64,000 nt of DNA from Clostridiales bacterium (GCA_022508445.1 JAFLVG010000001.1:1-64000); one strand, 5' to 3'; positions 26,942 through 36,452 are shown, numbered from the stretch's first letter. Made by a program: numbers and translations. Notes: a model not told the origin generated them from the sequence alone.

Positions 26942-26970
26942 ATTATACACCACCTATAAATCATTGTCAA
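26942..26970 (-). promoter_or_regulatory. Promoter of the purine operon
   Basis: Perfect consensus on the minus strand: TTGACA (26965-26970), 17 nt, TATAAT (26942-26947). The transcript leader is only about 25 nt, too short for a purine riboswitch. Control, if any, must be by a DNA-binding regulator; no clear PurBox pair was seen. Confidence 0.88.
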
Positions 26971-27066
26971 ACGTAAACATACCCTTGCGCAAAATTTCGC
27001 ATTCCATTTTGAATGTTTTTACCATAATCACAGCGCCCGTTTGCGCCCTAATTTGTCTAAAAACTC

Positions 27067-27095
27067 TTGACTATCGATACCGCATAATATATAAT
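27067..27095 (+). promoter_or_regulatory. Promoter of the phosphatase-kinase pair
   Basis: TTGACT (27067-27072), 17 nt, TATAAT (27090-27095), 34 nt upstream of the phosphatase ATG. Confidence 0.8.
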
Positions 27096-27129
27096 ATAAA
27101 GTATCAATATGTAACAACACGGAGCTATC

Positions 27130-27879
27130 ATGAAACTATTGACAAGTACGATTTGCAAGCAAGGCGGACGCGAGTACAACCAAGATTATCTCGATCTTAC
27201 CGTCGACGCCGACGGCGCGTGTCTCGTCGTGTGCGACGGACTGGGCTCGTATTACGGAAGCGAGGTCGCAAGCAAGACGTGCGCGACAAAGATAATCGAA
27301 TCGTACACCGAAATTAAAAAGCTCGACAAGGAACGTGCCGTAAAGCCGGAATACTGTCAAAGCTACGTGCAAGCGGCGCACAACTGCGTTGTTGACGAAA
27401 AGGAACGCAACCCCAAAATAAGCTCGTCATGCACGACTGTTGCGTGCGTCGTCACCGATTTCAACACGACGGTTATTTCGCACATAGGCGACACGCGCGT
27501 CTATCTTTTCAAAAACAACACTCTGCACTTCCAGACAAAAGATCATTCGCTGTCGCAGATTTCGGTCGATATGGGCAAGATTCCTCTTCGCGATATTCGC
27601 TCCGATAAAGACCAAAACAAGCTCACGAGAGTTCTCGGCTCGGACTATTTCATTCCGCCCGATTGCGACATCTACAACACTCCCCTTGCGCCGTTCGACG
27701 CGTTCATTCTGTGCACGGACGGATTTTGGGAGTATGTGTACGAAGAAGAAATGGAGGCCGATCTCGCTTCGTCGGCTACGCCCGAAGAGGCGCTCGCCAA
27801 AATGGAGCAGCGCCTGCTTTCTCGCGTTACAAAATTCAACGATAACTACTCTGCCATAGTCGCTATGGTAAGAGAATAA
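27130..27879 (+). CDS. PP2C-family Ser/Thr protein phosphatase
   Basis: 249-aa metal-dependent phosphatase, expected to reverse phosphorylation by the adjacent kinase. Metal-binding and family motifs are GREYNQDYL, VVCDGLGSYYGSEVA, SHIGDTRVYLF, DHSLSQ, LCTDGFWEYV and a final DNYSAIVAMV. No membrane segment, so cytosolic. GGAG lies 7 nt before the ATG. The kinase gene follows after 9 nt, forming the classic phosphatase/kinase pair (PrpC/PrkC-like), but here not next to a cell-wall or ribosome-GTPase gene. Confidence 0.92.
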   Translation: MKLLTSTICKQGGREYNQDYLDLTVDADGACLVVCDGLGSYYGSEVASKTCATKIIESYTEIKKLDKERAVKPEYCQSYVQAAHNCVVDEKERNPKISSSCTTVACVVTDFNTTVISHIGDTRVYLFKNNTLHFQTKDHSLSQISVDMGKIPLRDIRSDKDQNKLTRVLGSDYFIPPDCDIYNTPLAPFDAFILCTDGFWEYVYEEEMEADLASSATPEEALAKMEQRLLSRVTKFNDNYSAIVAMVRE

Positions 27880-27888
27880 CTTTTACTT

Positions 27889-29568
27889 ATGGCAAGAATT
27901 CGCACAAATAAAAATATATGCCTCTCGTGCTTCGGAGACCTCGACTCCAACCGCGTGTGCATGAATTGTCATCACAAGGCGGACGATACCCCGTCGCCGC
28001 CGCACCACCTGCCGCAGCGCACGGTCATCGGCTCGCAGAACAGATACCTCGTGGGCAAAGCTCTCGGCGAGGGCGGATTCGGCATTACCTACCTCGCTTG
28101 GGACTTACAGCAAGGCATCAAGGTCGCGCTCAAAGAGTATTTCCCGTCGGGCTACGTTACACGCGTTGCCGGAAATAACCAGGTAATAATCAATTCCAAG
28201 CAAAACCAAGCCGCGAGCAACCGCGGTCTTAAACGCTTTGTGGAAGAAGCAAGGGCGCTTGCCAAGATTAAAAACCTTGCCGGCGTTGTAAACGTCCGCG
28301 ACTTCTTTTCGGCAAACGGCACGGCATATATCGTCATGGAATTTCTCGACGGCGTATCGCTCAAAAAGTATCTGCAACGCAAGGGCGGCAAGATTAGCAT
28401 AGACGAGGTGTTAACAATAATGCGCCCCGTCATGGACTCGCTCACGCAGGTTCATAAAACAGGACTTATCCACCGCGATATCTCCCCCGACAACATTCTG
28501 ATAACAAAATACAACGAGGTCAAGCTCATAGACTTCGGTGCCGCCAAATACTCAAATCCCGACGGCAGATCTTTGTCTATCGTTCTCAAACAAGGCTTCG
28601 CGCCGCCCGAACAGTACGACACGCACGGCGATCAAGGCCCGTGGACGGACGTGTACGCGCTCGGCGTTACAATCTATTACGCAATTACGGGCGTGCTTCC
28701 GCCCGAATCGATACGCGTTGTAATGGGCAAAGAGTCCATTAAGCGCCCGTCCGAGCTCGGCATTCAAATCGATGCAGGGGTTGAGAACGCGCTCATGAAA
28801 TCGCTCGCCGTGGACAAAAAGAAGCGGTATCAAGACGTACAGAGCATGATTAACGGCTTGTACAATCCGCATGCGCCGCGGCGAACCGTCAATGTCAATT
28901 TAAATGTCTCGACTACTCCGACGCCTTCGCCCACCGCTCCACAAAAGACGGTTGTAACACGTGCGGTAACACCTGCCGCCGCCGCGCCGCGCACAACGGC
29001 TATCGGAGCACGCACGCAGGTCAAACAGTCGGAAGCTGACGCTACCTCATCGACAGCTTCAAAATCTACCGTAAAGCAAACGATTACGATTACCCGAAGC
29101 AAACCGGAGGAAAAAGTCCCCGACAAGTCTGTAACGGCAAAACAAACGGTGACGGCAAAACCCTCTGCCCCCGAAAAGCAAACGGTTACAGCAAAGCAAT
29201 CTGCGGCTGTAAAACAACCTGCAACGGCAAAGCCCTCTGCCACCGAAAAGCAAACGGTGACGGCAAAGCCAACTGTTTCTGTGCAAAAGCCTGCCGCTAC
29301 GCAAACAACCGCATCAAAGCCTGCCGCTACAAGAACGCAGACCGTTACCGCTTCGCGAGTACAGACAGTTACACCGCTGGCAAAATCCGCCGCCGCGAAA
29401 TCGACGGCCACGCCTACCCCGGCGTCCAAAGCCGCTCTCGACAAACCGGCTAAACCAGACAAAGCGGACAAGCTCGATAAAGCGGATAAGAAAGCGGACG
29501 AAACAAAGCAAATCTCCACTACAAACACAAAGAACGGCAATCTGTTTTCCAAGCTGTTCAAAAAATAG
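27889..29568 (+). CDS. Ser/Thr protein kinase with N-terminal zinc-ribbon and low-complexity tail
   Basis: 559 aa in three parts. Residues 1-40 hold CLSC and CMNC pairs (Cys11/14/24/27), a small zinc ribbon. Residues about 52-330 are a Hanks-type kinase domain: GEGGFG P-loop (60-65), Lys82 in VALKE, HRDISPDN catalytic loop, DFGAAK, and a truncated activation segment ending APPEQY. Residues about 335-559 are a Lys/Thr/Ala/Pro-rich tail with many TAKQTVTAK and TAKPSA units, ending in FSKLFKK. There is no membrane helix or PASTA domain, so this is a soluble kinase, unlike PrkC. The tail offers dozens of Thr sites for autophosphorylation. No good ribosome binding site precedes the ATG; coupling to the phosphatase gene is likely. 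Confidence 0.9.
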   Translation: MARIRTNKNICLSCFGDLDSNRVCMNCHHKADDTPSPPHHLPQRTVIGSQNRYLVGKALGEGGFGITYLAWDLQQGIKVALKEYFPSGYVTRVAGNNQVIINSKQNQAASNRGLKRFVEEARALAKIKNLAGVVNVRDFFSANGTAYIVMEFLDGVSLKKYLQRKGGKISIDEVLTIMRPVMDSLTQVHKTGLIHRDISPDNILITKYNEVKLIDFGAAKYSNPDGRSLSIVLKQGFAPPEQYDTHGDQGPWTDVYALGVTIYYAITGVLPPESIRVVMGKESIKRPSELGIQIDAGVENALMKSLAVDKKKRYQDVQSMINGLYNPHAPRRTVNVNLNVSTTPTPSPTAPQKTVVTRAVTPAAAAPRTTAIGARTQVKQSEADATSSTASKSTVKQTITITRSKPEEKVPDKSVTAKQTVTAKPSAPEKQTVTAKQSAAVKQPATAKPSATEKQTVTAKPTVSVQKPAATQTTASKPAATRTQTVTASRVQTVTPLAKSAAAKSTATPTPASKAALDKPAKPDKADKLDKADKKADETKQISTTNTKNGNLFSKLFKK

Positions 29569-29598
29569 TTTCTTTATGTAAAATAATTTTACAAATCA

Positions 29599-29624
29599 AA
29601 AAGGCGTTCATGCGAACGCCTTTT
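29599..29624. terminator. Bidirectional terminator between kinase and mscL
   Basis: AAGGCGTTC (29601-29609) and GAACGCCTT (29614-29622) pair around a 4-nt loop, with A-run before and T-run after. It serves both convergent genes. Confidence 0.85.
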
Positions 29625-29641
29625 ATGTATTTACATATTAT

Positions 29642-30262
29642 TTATTTATCGGCTTTGCCTGCGACCTTGTCCACAGACTTTTGTATCGTCGCGGCCTGAG
29701 CGGGCTGCAACGCTTTCAAGAGCTCGCGGATATCGTTGAGGATTTGCTCGGTAGTTTCGGGCTTGTTTGCCTCTGCCTCCGCGGCGGCTTTTGCGGCCTC
29801 CTCCTCTTTCTGCTTCAAGACGTACTCTTTCATCTGCTTGCGGCTCATGCCCTGCGCTTTAAGCTCTTTCTTCTGCTCTTTGCTTATCTCGACGCCATTA
29901 AATTTTTCGGCGCTCTCTCTTACGGTATTGATTGCTTTGATGATCAAGAACAACACGAACGCCGTAATGATGAAGTTGATGATCGCCATTATGAACGCGC
30001 CCCAATCGATATAGATCGATTTTGTCATATCGACAAGCGCCATATCTTTGGTTACCGCGCCGGTAGCGTCCTTTGCGACGAGCATTGTGATAAGTCCGTT
30101 GATGTCGCCCATGGGAATGCAATTGATGAGCGGCGTGAAGATGTTGTTGACTAGCGCCGACACGATTGCCGTGAACGCCGCGCCGATTATCATACCTACG
30201 GCAAGATCGATTACACTGCCGCGCGTGATAAACGTTTTGAACTCTTTAAAAAATTTCTTCAT
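29642..30262 (-). CDS. mscL: Large-conductance mechanosensitive channel with long C-terminal tail
   Basis: Homopentameric emergency-release channel. The 206 aa include the conserved N-terminal helix and TM1 (FKTFITRGSVIDLAVGMIIGAAFTAIVSALV), the periplasmic-type loop, and TM2 (FIMAIINFIITAFVLFLIIKAIN). Typical MscL is about 130-150 aa. Here the cytoplasmic tail is extended to nearly 90 residues, rich in Lys/Glu/Ala and predicted helical. AGAGGT precedes the ATG. Confidence 0.95.
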   Translation of the reverse strand: MKKFFKEFKTFITRGSVIDLAVGMIIGAAFTAIVSALVNNIFTPLINCIPMGDINGLITMLVAKDATGAVTKDMALVDMTKSIYIDWGAFIMAIINFIITAFVLFLIIKAINTVRESAEKFNGVEISKEQKKELKAQGMSRKQMKEYVLKQKEEEAAKAAAEAEANKPETTEQILNDIRELLKALQPAQAATIQKSVDKVAGKADK

Positions 30263-30325
30263 AATTCACCTCTTATGATTAATTATCTTTATTGTTATTC
30301 GCGATTAAAGCGCGAGTCTATAAGC

Positions 30326-30556
30326 TTATTTTTCCAAGCGTTCGAGCTCGTCGTTCAAGCGGCGAAGATTTTCGCGCTCCAAATCGATAAGCCCCGAAAA
30401 CGTTCTGAAATATTCAACGTCCTCGTCGGCAGGCGTTTCGCGGTTGACCAGCGCTTCGATGAAAGACGACATTGAACGAATGCGCTTCTGTTCCAAAATA
30501 TCAAGTTCGTGTTCGCTTGCTTTTATAGCTTTTTCCAGATCGCTTTTTCTGGACAT
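30326..30556 (-). CDS. Small coiled-coil protein, unknown function
   Basis: 76 aa, almost entirely helical and charged, with heptad-like spacing (LEKAIKASEHELDILEQKR and LIDLERENLRRLNDELERLEK). No membrane segment or known domain. AAGGAG lies 7 nt before the ATG, and a promoter with 17-nt spacing lies 26 nt upstream, so it is probably a genuine gene. mscL follows 63 nt downstream on the same strand. Confidence 0.7.
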   Translation of the reverse strand: MSRKSDLEKAIKASEHELDILEQKRIRSMSSFIEALVNRETPADEDVEYFRTFSGLIDLERENLRRLNDELERLEK

Positions 30557-30581
30557 ATTAAGCTCCTTTTGAATTAAGTAT

Positions 30582-30610
30582 ATTATAGCATAACAGCGCT
30601 TTGATGTAAA
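30582..30610 (-). promoter_or_regulatory. Promoter of the small coiled-coil gene (and perhaps mscL)
   Basis: On the minus strand TTTACA (30605-30610), 17 nt, TATAAT (30582-30587). Confidence 0.7.
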
Positions 30611-30707
30611 GCTTTTGCGGCAAATTATATTTTACCGCCATTGCTATCAAAGGCGCATACTCGTTTCGCCGCGCGAAACATCGGGGTAAAAAACAATGCC
30701 TTGACTA

Positions 30708-31061
30708 TCAGTCTACTGCTCTTATTGCGGCAACGGTAAGCTCATAATCGGCTTTGACCGCTTCGAAAAGCGGCACAAGATCCGCACTGTACTCGGTTTT
30801 ACCGCGAAGCGCCTCCGTCAATATGTTTGCCGATTTATGAAGCTTTGTGAGCGACAGATTAAGTCCCACGCCCTTTAACGTGTGCGACGCTCTGAACGCC
30901 TCCTCCATGTTGTGCGCTTCGAGATTTGTGCAAAGCGCTTCGAAGCTCTTGTCATCGGCTACTTTGAGCAAAAACTTCTTTATGCGCTCGTCTGTGCGCA
31001 AGCGGCTCATAACGTCGTCGTAATCGCCACCCACCTTTTCGTAACATTCTTTAACTGTCAT
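30708..31061 (-). CDS. Histidine-phosphotransfer (Hpt) domain protein
   Basis: 117-aa four-helix Hpt protein, intermediate carrier in a multistep phosphorelay. The phosphorylatable His60 lies in FRASHTLKGVGLNL, the standard Hpt signature. GGAGG precedes the ATG and the gene begins 2 nt after the stop of the REC/HD-GYP/GGDEF gene. It is third in an operon whose first gene encodes a hybrid kinase, so it most likely carries phosphate from that kinase's receiver domains to the response regulator. Confidence 0.9.
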   Translation of the reverse strand: MTVKECYEKVGGDYDDVMSRLRTDERIKKFLLKVADDKSFEALCTNLEAHNMEEAFRASHTLKGVGLNLSLTKLHKSANILTEALRGKTEYSADLVPLFEAVKADYELTVAAIRAVD

Positions 31062-31063
31062 AA

Positions 31064-33169
31064 TTACCTCCGTCCTTTTTCTTCTTGTTCTTGAACTTCG
31101 ACAAGGGATTTGCCCGTAGTTGAGAGCTGTTTGTCGTAAAATTTATACGAGTTTTTACTGCCGTACTTAACCGCATATGCCGCTTGATCGGCCATGTGGA
31201 ACAGATCGTCGTAATCGCCGGCAAAATCATCGGCAAGCGCTACGCCCATACTGACTCTTACGTCAAAGTCATCCATCGGCTCTGTCAAGCAGTGGAATAT
31301 ACGGTCTACGAGCATTTCGGGATCGTGTTTATATTCCATGAATATTATGAACTCGTCGCCGCCCATTCTTGCGCAAATATCGGTGGAACGGGTATTCTGC
31401 AACATCCTATCCGCAACCGTTTTAATGAGCTTGTCGCCGAACAGGTGGCCGTGGTTGTCGTTGGCTTTTTTGAGGTTATCGAGGTCGAAAAACAGCAATG
31501 CGTATTTCTTTTCGCCGGCGTCGGCAAGTTGCTTGGATATTCTGCGCTTTGCCGCCTGATGATTCAACAGTCCCGTCGACGCGTCATGGTCGGCACGAGT
31601 TTCGAGCTGCTGCATCTCCTCTATCTCGTCGTTTACGTCCACAAGCTTACCGAGAGCGCCGTCAAAATGAGGCTGTTCTTCGTCGCTATTCCAAAGCGTT
31701 TGCACAATGACCTTGTTCCACTTGCTCTCGCCGTTTATGTTGAGAAGATATTTTTCCTCTACGACGGGACGTTCGGGCGAAGTCGACTGCATCTTCGCAA
31801 TCAATTTGTCAAAATCTTCTTGTGAAAAAACTTTATTGCCGAAACCGCTTTCTCTCGGATTGATTATCTTTTCGGGCAGGTTCAAATACTCCGCGCCCCA
31901 CTCGGAAAGAATTATCATTTCGGGAGACGCCACGTACTCGAACAAGACCTCTCTCGAAAGCCGCTCGTAGAAATTGTTCTTCATGCGCTCGTGTTCGAGA
32001 AGGCGTATCGTGCGATCGGAAACCGCCGTTTCTCCGCTTTTGAGCATCATCTCCACATTTTTGCGCATGTCGTATTCGCTGCTACTCGTGGGTGAAGTGA
32101 CGCCGAGCGCTTTTTTGAGCTGCTCTTGAAGATCCTGCAAGCATTGAAGTATAAGCGGATTGAATGCGCCGCACTCGCCGTGCATGATCATATCGACAGC
32201 CTTTTCGTGCGTGAACCCGTCTTTATAGACGCGCTTACTCGTGAGCGCGTCGTAAACATCCGCAAGCGCGACGACCTGCGCCCAAATGGGTATCTCGTCG
32301 CCCTTGATGCCGTCCGGATATCCCCTGCCGTCGTAGCGCTCGTGATGCCAACGGCAAATCTCACTGCCGAACTTGATGAGAATGTCGTTATGACGGTACG
32401 GTATGTCGTTAAGCATCTTTGCACCTGCTGCGGCATGCTGCTTCATGATGGCAAATTCCTCTTGGGTGAGCCGGCCCGGTTTGTTGAGTATCTCCTCGGG
32501 AACCGACATTTTGCCTATGTCGTGAAGCGCGGACGCAGTACAAATGGTTCTTATTTCGGTGGGAGTCAGAGGATATTTGTCGGTAATTTCGAGAAGGTGC
32601 TTTAAAATCATCTCGGTGAATGTACTGACGTGCAAAATGTGCAAGCCGCTCTCGCCGTTACGGAACTCGACGATGTGCGAAAGTATTTCTATCATCAACC
32701 GATTGTCACGCTCATGATTGTAAATCTGAGTGGTAAGCATATCGGTCATTTCCTTTTGTTTGAGCGCGAGCATATAGTTGCTCATGACGCGGTGCTGAAC
32801 CGTTCGCTCGTCAAACGGTCTGCTTATGTAGTCCACCGCACCGAGGTCATATGCCCTGTCGATATAAGTCGAGCCGGTTTCCGCCGATATCATAATGACC
32901 GGAATGGAATCTATCCAGCCCTTTTTATTCATCATGGCAAGAACGTCGAAGCCGTCCATTTCGGGCATGACGATGTCGAGGAGAACAAGCGCGATTTCAA
33001 GCTCGTGTTCTTGCAGTATGACTACGGCCTCCATGCCGTTTTCCGCTTCGATTATCTCGAATTCTTCGCTCAACATGTCCGAAAGCAACGACCGGTTAAG
33101 CTCCGAGTCGTCTACAATCAGAATGGTGTTCTTCGGAAGCCTTGACTTATTGTCACTGCTATTTGTCAT
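31064..33169 (-). CDS. Response regulator with HD-GYP and GGDEF domains
   Basis: 701 aa. The order is REC (about 14-130, phospho-acceptor Asp in VLLDIVMPEMDG), HD-GYP (about 165-345, HDIGK and HHERYDGRGYPDG intact), a PAS-like linker (about 380-520), then GGDEF (about 535-690, RMGGDEFIIF intact). It can in principle both hydrolyse c-di-GMP (HD-GYP) and make it (GGDEF). No DNA-binding domain. The ATG overlaps the kinase stop (ATGA) with GGAGGT just upstream inside the kinase's last codons, so the two are translationally coupled. Confidence 0.93.
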   Translation of the reverse strand: MTNSSDNKSRLPKNTILIVDDSELNRSLLSDMLSEEFEIIEAENGMEAVVILQEHELEIALVLLDIVMPEMDGFDVLAMMNKKGWIDSIPVIMISAETGSTYIDRAYDLGAVDYISRPFDERTVQHRVMSNYMLALKQKEMTDMLTTQIYNHERDNRLMIEILSHIVEFRNGESGLHILHVSTFTEMILKHLLEITDKYPLTPTEIRTICTASALHDIGKMSVPEEILNKPGRLTQEEFAIMKQHAAAGAKMLNDIPYRHNDILIKFGSEICRWHHERYDGRGYPDGIKGDEIPIWAQVVALADVYDALTSKRVYKDGFTHEKAVDMIMHGECGAFNPLILQCLQDLQEQLKKALGVTSPTSSSEYDMRKNVEMMLKSGETAVSDRTIRLLEHERMKNNFYERLSREVLFEYVASPEMIILSEWGAEYLNLPEKIINPRESGFGNKVFSQEDFDKLIAKMQSTSPERPVVEEKYLLNINGESKWNKVIVQTLWNSDEEQPHFDGALGKLVDVNDEIEEMQQLETRADHDASTGLLNHQAAKRRISKQLADAGEKKYALLFFDLDNLKKANDNHGHLFGDKLIKTVADRMLQNTRSTDICARMGGDEFIIFMEYKHDPEMLVDRIFHCLTEPMDDFDVRVSMGVALADDFAGDYDDLFHMADQAAYAVKYGSKNSYKFYDKQLSTTGKSLVEVQEQEEKGRR

Positions 33170-36100
33170 TTTTTACCTCCGTTTGCGCGCAAGTCGGCAA
33201 CAACTTGTTTGAGTTTGACTATATCGATAGGCTTTGCCAAGTGCGCGTTCATGCCGGCGTCGAGCGCCGCTTTTACGTCGTCGTCAAACGCGTTGGCCGT
33301 CATAGCGATAATCGGAATTGTTTTTGCGCGTTCGTGCTTGCAGGCACGTATGGCGCGTGTCGCCTCATAACCGTTCATAACTGGCATTTGGACGTCCATG
33401 AATATCATGTCGTATTGGTCTACATCCGATTTCTCGAACATTTCAAGCGCTATTTTTCCGTCGGACGCTATATCGCACTTGACGTCTTCGATATCCATGA
33501 GCTCCGTGAGAATTTCGGCGTTGATTTCGTTATCCTCGGCGGCAAGTATTTTGAGCCCGGCAATCGAAACGTCTTCGTCTTTGGGTTCGACCTCGGCCTC
33601 CACGCCGTCGCTGAGTATCTGCGTAACTGCTTTGCGGAAGTTGGACACGAAGAACGGTTTGGAGAGGAAGAGGTCTATGCCTGCGTCTCTCGCTTCCTCT
33701 TCGATGTCGTCGAAGCTATATGAGGTAAGCACCATAATGGGAATGTCACGGCCGAACTTTTTGCGTATTTGTCTTGCGGTTTCAACGCCGTCCATGCCTG
33801 CCATTTTCCAATCGAGCAATATGATGTGGAAGTCGTTTTTGGTTTTGACCGCTTCTTCCACCATCTTGATGCCTTCCTGTCCGTTGAGTGCGTACTCGAT
33901 CTCGACACCCGTATCCGACATCAATTCCTTGACCTCCATGCACACGTCTTCTTCGTCGTCTATTACAAGAACGTGTGTGACATTGTGGTGCCGCCAGAAA
34001 TCGACGTCCTCGGGCAAAGCGTCGGCAACCGCGAGTTCGAGCTCGACGGTGAAAGTACTTCCCTTTCCCTGCTCGCTCTCGACCGAAATAACGCCGCCCA
34101 TGAGGTCCACCAAATTCTTGGTGATGGCCATGCCGAGACCTGTGCCCTGAATGTTCTTTGTCGCCTCCTTGGCCTCGCGGCTGAACGGCTCGAAAATGGT
34201 CTTGACATATTCGGGACTCATGCCTATGCCGTTGTCCGATATGATAAACCTGATGTGCGCATGCTTGTGGATATTCTGTTTGAGCACCTCCACAAGTACC
34301 GAAATAGTTCCACCCTCCGGCGTGTACTTGACCGCGTTGGACAGAATGTTGAGCATAATCTGATTCAATCTGAGCTTGTCGCCCGTAACAATTTCGGGAA
34401 TATTTCCCTTTGTATGCACGTCGAACGTCTGCTTCTTGGCGTTTGCCGTCGACACTATTATCGAGTATATCTCCTCGATAAATTCGGGCAGGCTGAACTC
34501 CTCCATGTTGAGCGAGGTCTTGCCGCTCTCGATCTTGCTCATGTCGAGAACGTCGTTGATAAGCCCGAGCAAGTGATGTCCGGAATAAGTTATCTTGCGC
34601 GTGTAGTCAATAACCTTGTCGGGATTTTTCGCGTCCTTTGCAAGCAATGTGGCATAACCTATAATTGCGTTCATAGGCGTTCTGATGTCGTGCGACATGT
34701 TGGACAGGAAATTGCTCTTTGCGGCGTTCGCGTTCTTCGCTATTTCGAGCGTTTCTTCAAGCTGCTCGCGCATTCTCTTGTCATCTGTGCGGTCGGATAA
34801 CACAAGCACGCACTTGCCGCCTTGATCTTCGGAATGATGCAGCGAAAGTCTGAACCAACGCGTCTCCGCAGTCTCCGTGTTTTGAAGACATACGTCGCGT
34901 CCCCAAGTGTCGTCTTCGGGCATGTTCTTAAAGTCGTCTACGGTGAGAGGATTCTGGTCAACGGCAGACGCGGGAATGATTTCAAGTGCATTGGACATAA
35001 CCTTGTCCTTGGGAATGCCCAAGACTTGTTCCACATTGGAGCTGACATAATCCGCCCTGAACGTGTCGGGCGAGAACATTATAAACATGTCGTTGGTATT
35101 AACCGAGAGCAAATCCAAAAGCTTGTCGCGCCCCTTGACAGTCGCAACCGTCTTAGCCATTCTGCGGCGGCTGTTCACTATTATAAGCGCCGCGATCACC
35201 GCGCCTACCACAACGAATATAGCCGCCATAACAATCATGGTTATGTTGCGGAAGTAGTCCATACTCTCGTTGACCACTTCGCTGGGCGCAATTCCGAGCA
35301 GCATCCAATCCCAAGCATTATCGGGATCGGTCTTGACTCTGGGGTCCACCGCCATATACGTGACGTAGTATTCCATGCCGCGAGTTTTCAGTCTGAACGT
35401 TCCCGATCTTTGTTTCTTCCAATCATTCGCTATTTTGGCTACGGTCGTGTCAATTACCTCGCACTGATTGGACTTTAAGAAAGCAAGGTAATCGGATTTG
35501 ACATAATTGTCGTCGCCGGAATGCGCAAGCACCTGCCCATCCGGAAGAATGACGTAGCAAATACCGCTCGTTCCGAACGTCTGTGCGGATAACAGATTGC
35601 TGACTGTACCTAATTCAAAGCGAACACCTATGGCGTTGTAAGTAAAGGTTTCGCCACGAGCATTTGTCAGACTGTTTACTTTTGTAGGTATTGCAAGCAT
35701 TAAAAATTCGGGCGTAATATCTTGCTTATCCGGTTCGTCAACAAAGCTTGCAACACCGCAACGGTCGATAGCAAGCAAATCTTTGACGCTACGACGTGTG
35801 CGGACCGGTATCGGGTTTTCGCTTATATCAATGCGGTATACGGTATCACCGTGGTCGAACGCCGCTTTTCTCTCAACGCTGATCACTTCAACTACATGTT
35901 GGTAGTCCGAATATTTATTGTTCTCTCTCTCTTCGCCTATAAAATAGAACTTTGTAAAATCGAATCTCGAAAGTTGTTCGAGCATAAACTCCCGAAACTC
36001 CTGCTCGGCGGCAGCGCTCGCTTCCTCGTCATCAGCGTTCATTTCGGTAACGATATCGTCTATGTACAACTGCCAGCTCTTTAAAAGGTTGCGGTTGCTC

Positions 36101-36291
36101 CTCACCTTTTGGTAAAAGCCGGAACTGGACTGCGAGTAAATCTCCGTAAGATGCTTGGCGCTTTCCTCATTGATGAGTGATGATGCAAACACCGAATACA
36201 GCACCGCCGTAACAACTACGATAGCTATCGTCAAGAAAGCTATTGCACCGTAGATAAATTTCCGGTTTTTAAGTAACTGTTTGATATTCAT
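33166..36291 (-). CDS. Hybrid sensor histidine kinase with two receiver domains
   Basis: 1041 aa. The N-terminal TM1 (about 13-35) and TM2 (about 349-372) bracket an extracytoplasmic dCache-like sensor of about 310 residues. A PAS domain (about 395-500), HisKA (His about 534 in SNMSHDIRTPMNAIIGY), HATPase (NILSNAVKYTPEGG, SDNGIGMS, GTGLGMAI) and two REC domains follow, with Asp in LLDWKMAGMDG and FMDVQMPVMNG. The start is ATG 36291, with GGAG 5 nt upstream; a GTG two codons earlier overlaps that site. It leads the operon with the c-di-GMP regulator and Hpt protein. The signal sensed is unknown. Confidence 0.94.
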   Translation of the reverse strand: MNIKQLLKNRKFIYGAIAFLTIAIVVVTAVLYSVFASSLINEESAKHLTEIYSQSSSGFYQKVRSNRNLLKSWQLYIDDIVTEMNADDEEASAAAEQEFREFMLEQLSRFDFTKFYFIGEERENNKYSDYQHVVEVISVERKAAFDHGDTVYRIDISENPIPVRTRRSVKDLLAIDRCGVASFVDEPDKQDITPEFLMLAIPTKVNSLTNARGETFTYNAIGVRFELGTVSNLLSAQTFGTSGICYVILPDGQVLAHSGDDNYVKSDYLAFLKSNQCEVIDTTVAKIANDWKKQRSGTFRLKTRGMEYYVTYMAVDPRVKTDPDNAWDWMLLGIAPSEVVNESMDYFRNITMIVMAAIFVVVGAVIAALIIVNSRRRMAKTVATVKGRDKLLDLLSVNTNDMFIMFSPDTFRADYVSSNVEQVLGIPKDKVMSNALEIIPASAVDQNPLTVDDFKNMPEDDTWGRDVCLQNTETAETRWFRLSLHHSEDQGGKCVLVLSDRTDDKRMREQLEETLEIAKNANAAKSNFLSNMSHDIRTPMNAIIGYATLLAKDAKNPDKVIDYTRKITYSGHHLLGLINDVLDMSKIESGKTSLNMEEFSLPEFIEEIYSIIVSTANAKKQTFDVHTKGNIPEIVTGDKLRLNQIMLNILSNAVKYTPEGGTISVLVEVLKQNIHKHAHIRFIISDNGIGMSPEYVKTIFEPFSREAKEATKNIQGTGLGMAITKNLVDLMGGVISVESEQGKGSTFTVELELAVADALPEDVDFWRHHNVTHVLVIDDEEDVCMEVKELMSDTGVEIEYALNGQEGIKMVEEAVKTKNDFHIILLDWKMAGMDGVETARQIRKKFGRDIPIMVLTSYSFDDIEEEARDAGIDLFLSKPFFVSNFRKAVTQILSDGVEAEVEPKDEDVSIAGLKILAAEDNEINAEILTELMDIEDVKCDIASDGKIALEMFEKSDVDQYDMIFMDVQMPVMNGYEATRAIRACKHERAKTIPIIAMTANAFDDDVKAALDAGMNAHLAKPIDIVKLKQVVADLRANGGKK

Positions 36292-36379
36292 TTGCACTCC
36301 GATATAAGTATGAGGTGGTAGAGAAAAGTAAATTAAGTATCATGACCGATTTTTGCGCAGAATGCGCGTATACAATATG

Positions 36380-36408
36380 ATTATAACACAGCAAAACGTT
36401 TTAAGCAA
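36380..36408 (-). promoter_or_regulatory. Promoter of the phosphorelay operon
   Basis: On the minus strand TTGCTT (36403-36408), 17 nt, TATAAT (36380-36385). The leader is about 80 nt. Confidence 0.65.
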
Positions 36409-36452
36409 TAATAACAAGGAAAAAACTGAAAAATTTTTAATTTTTTGCACGA

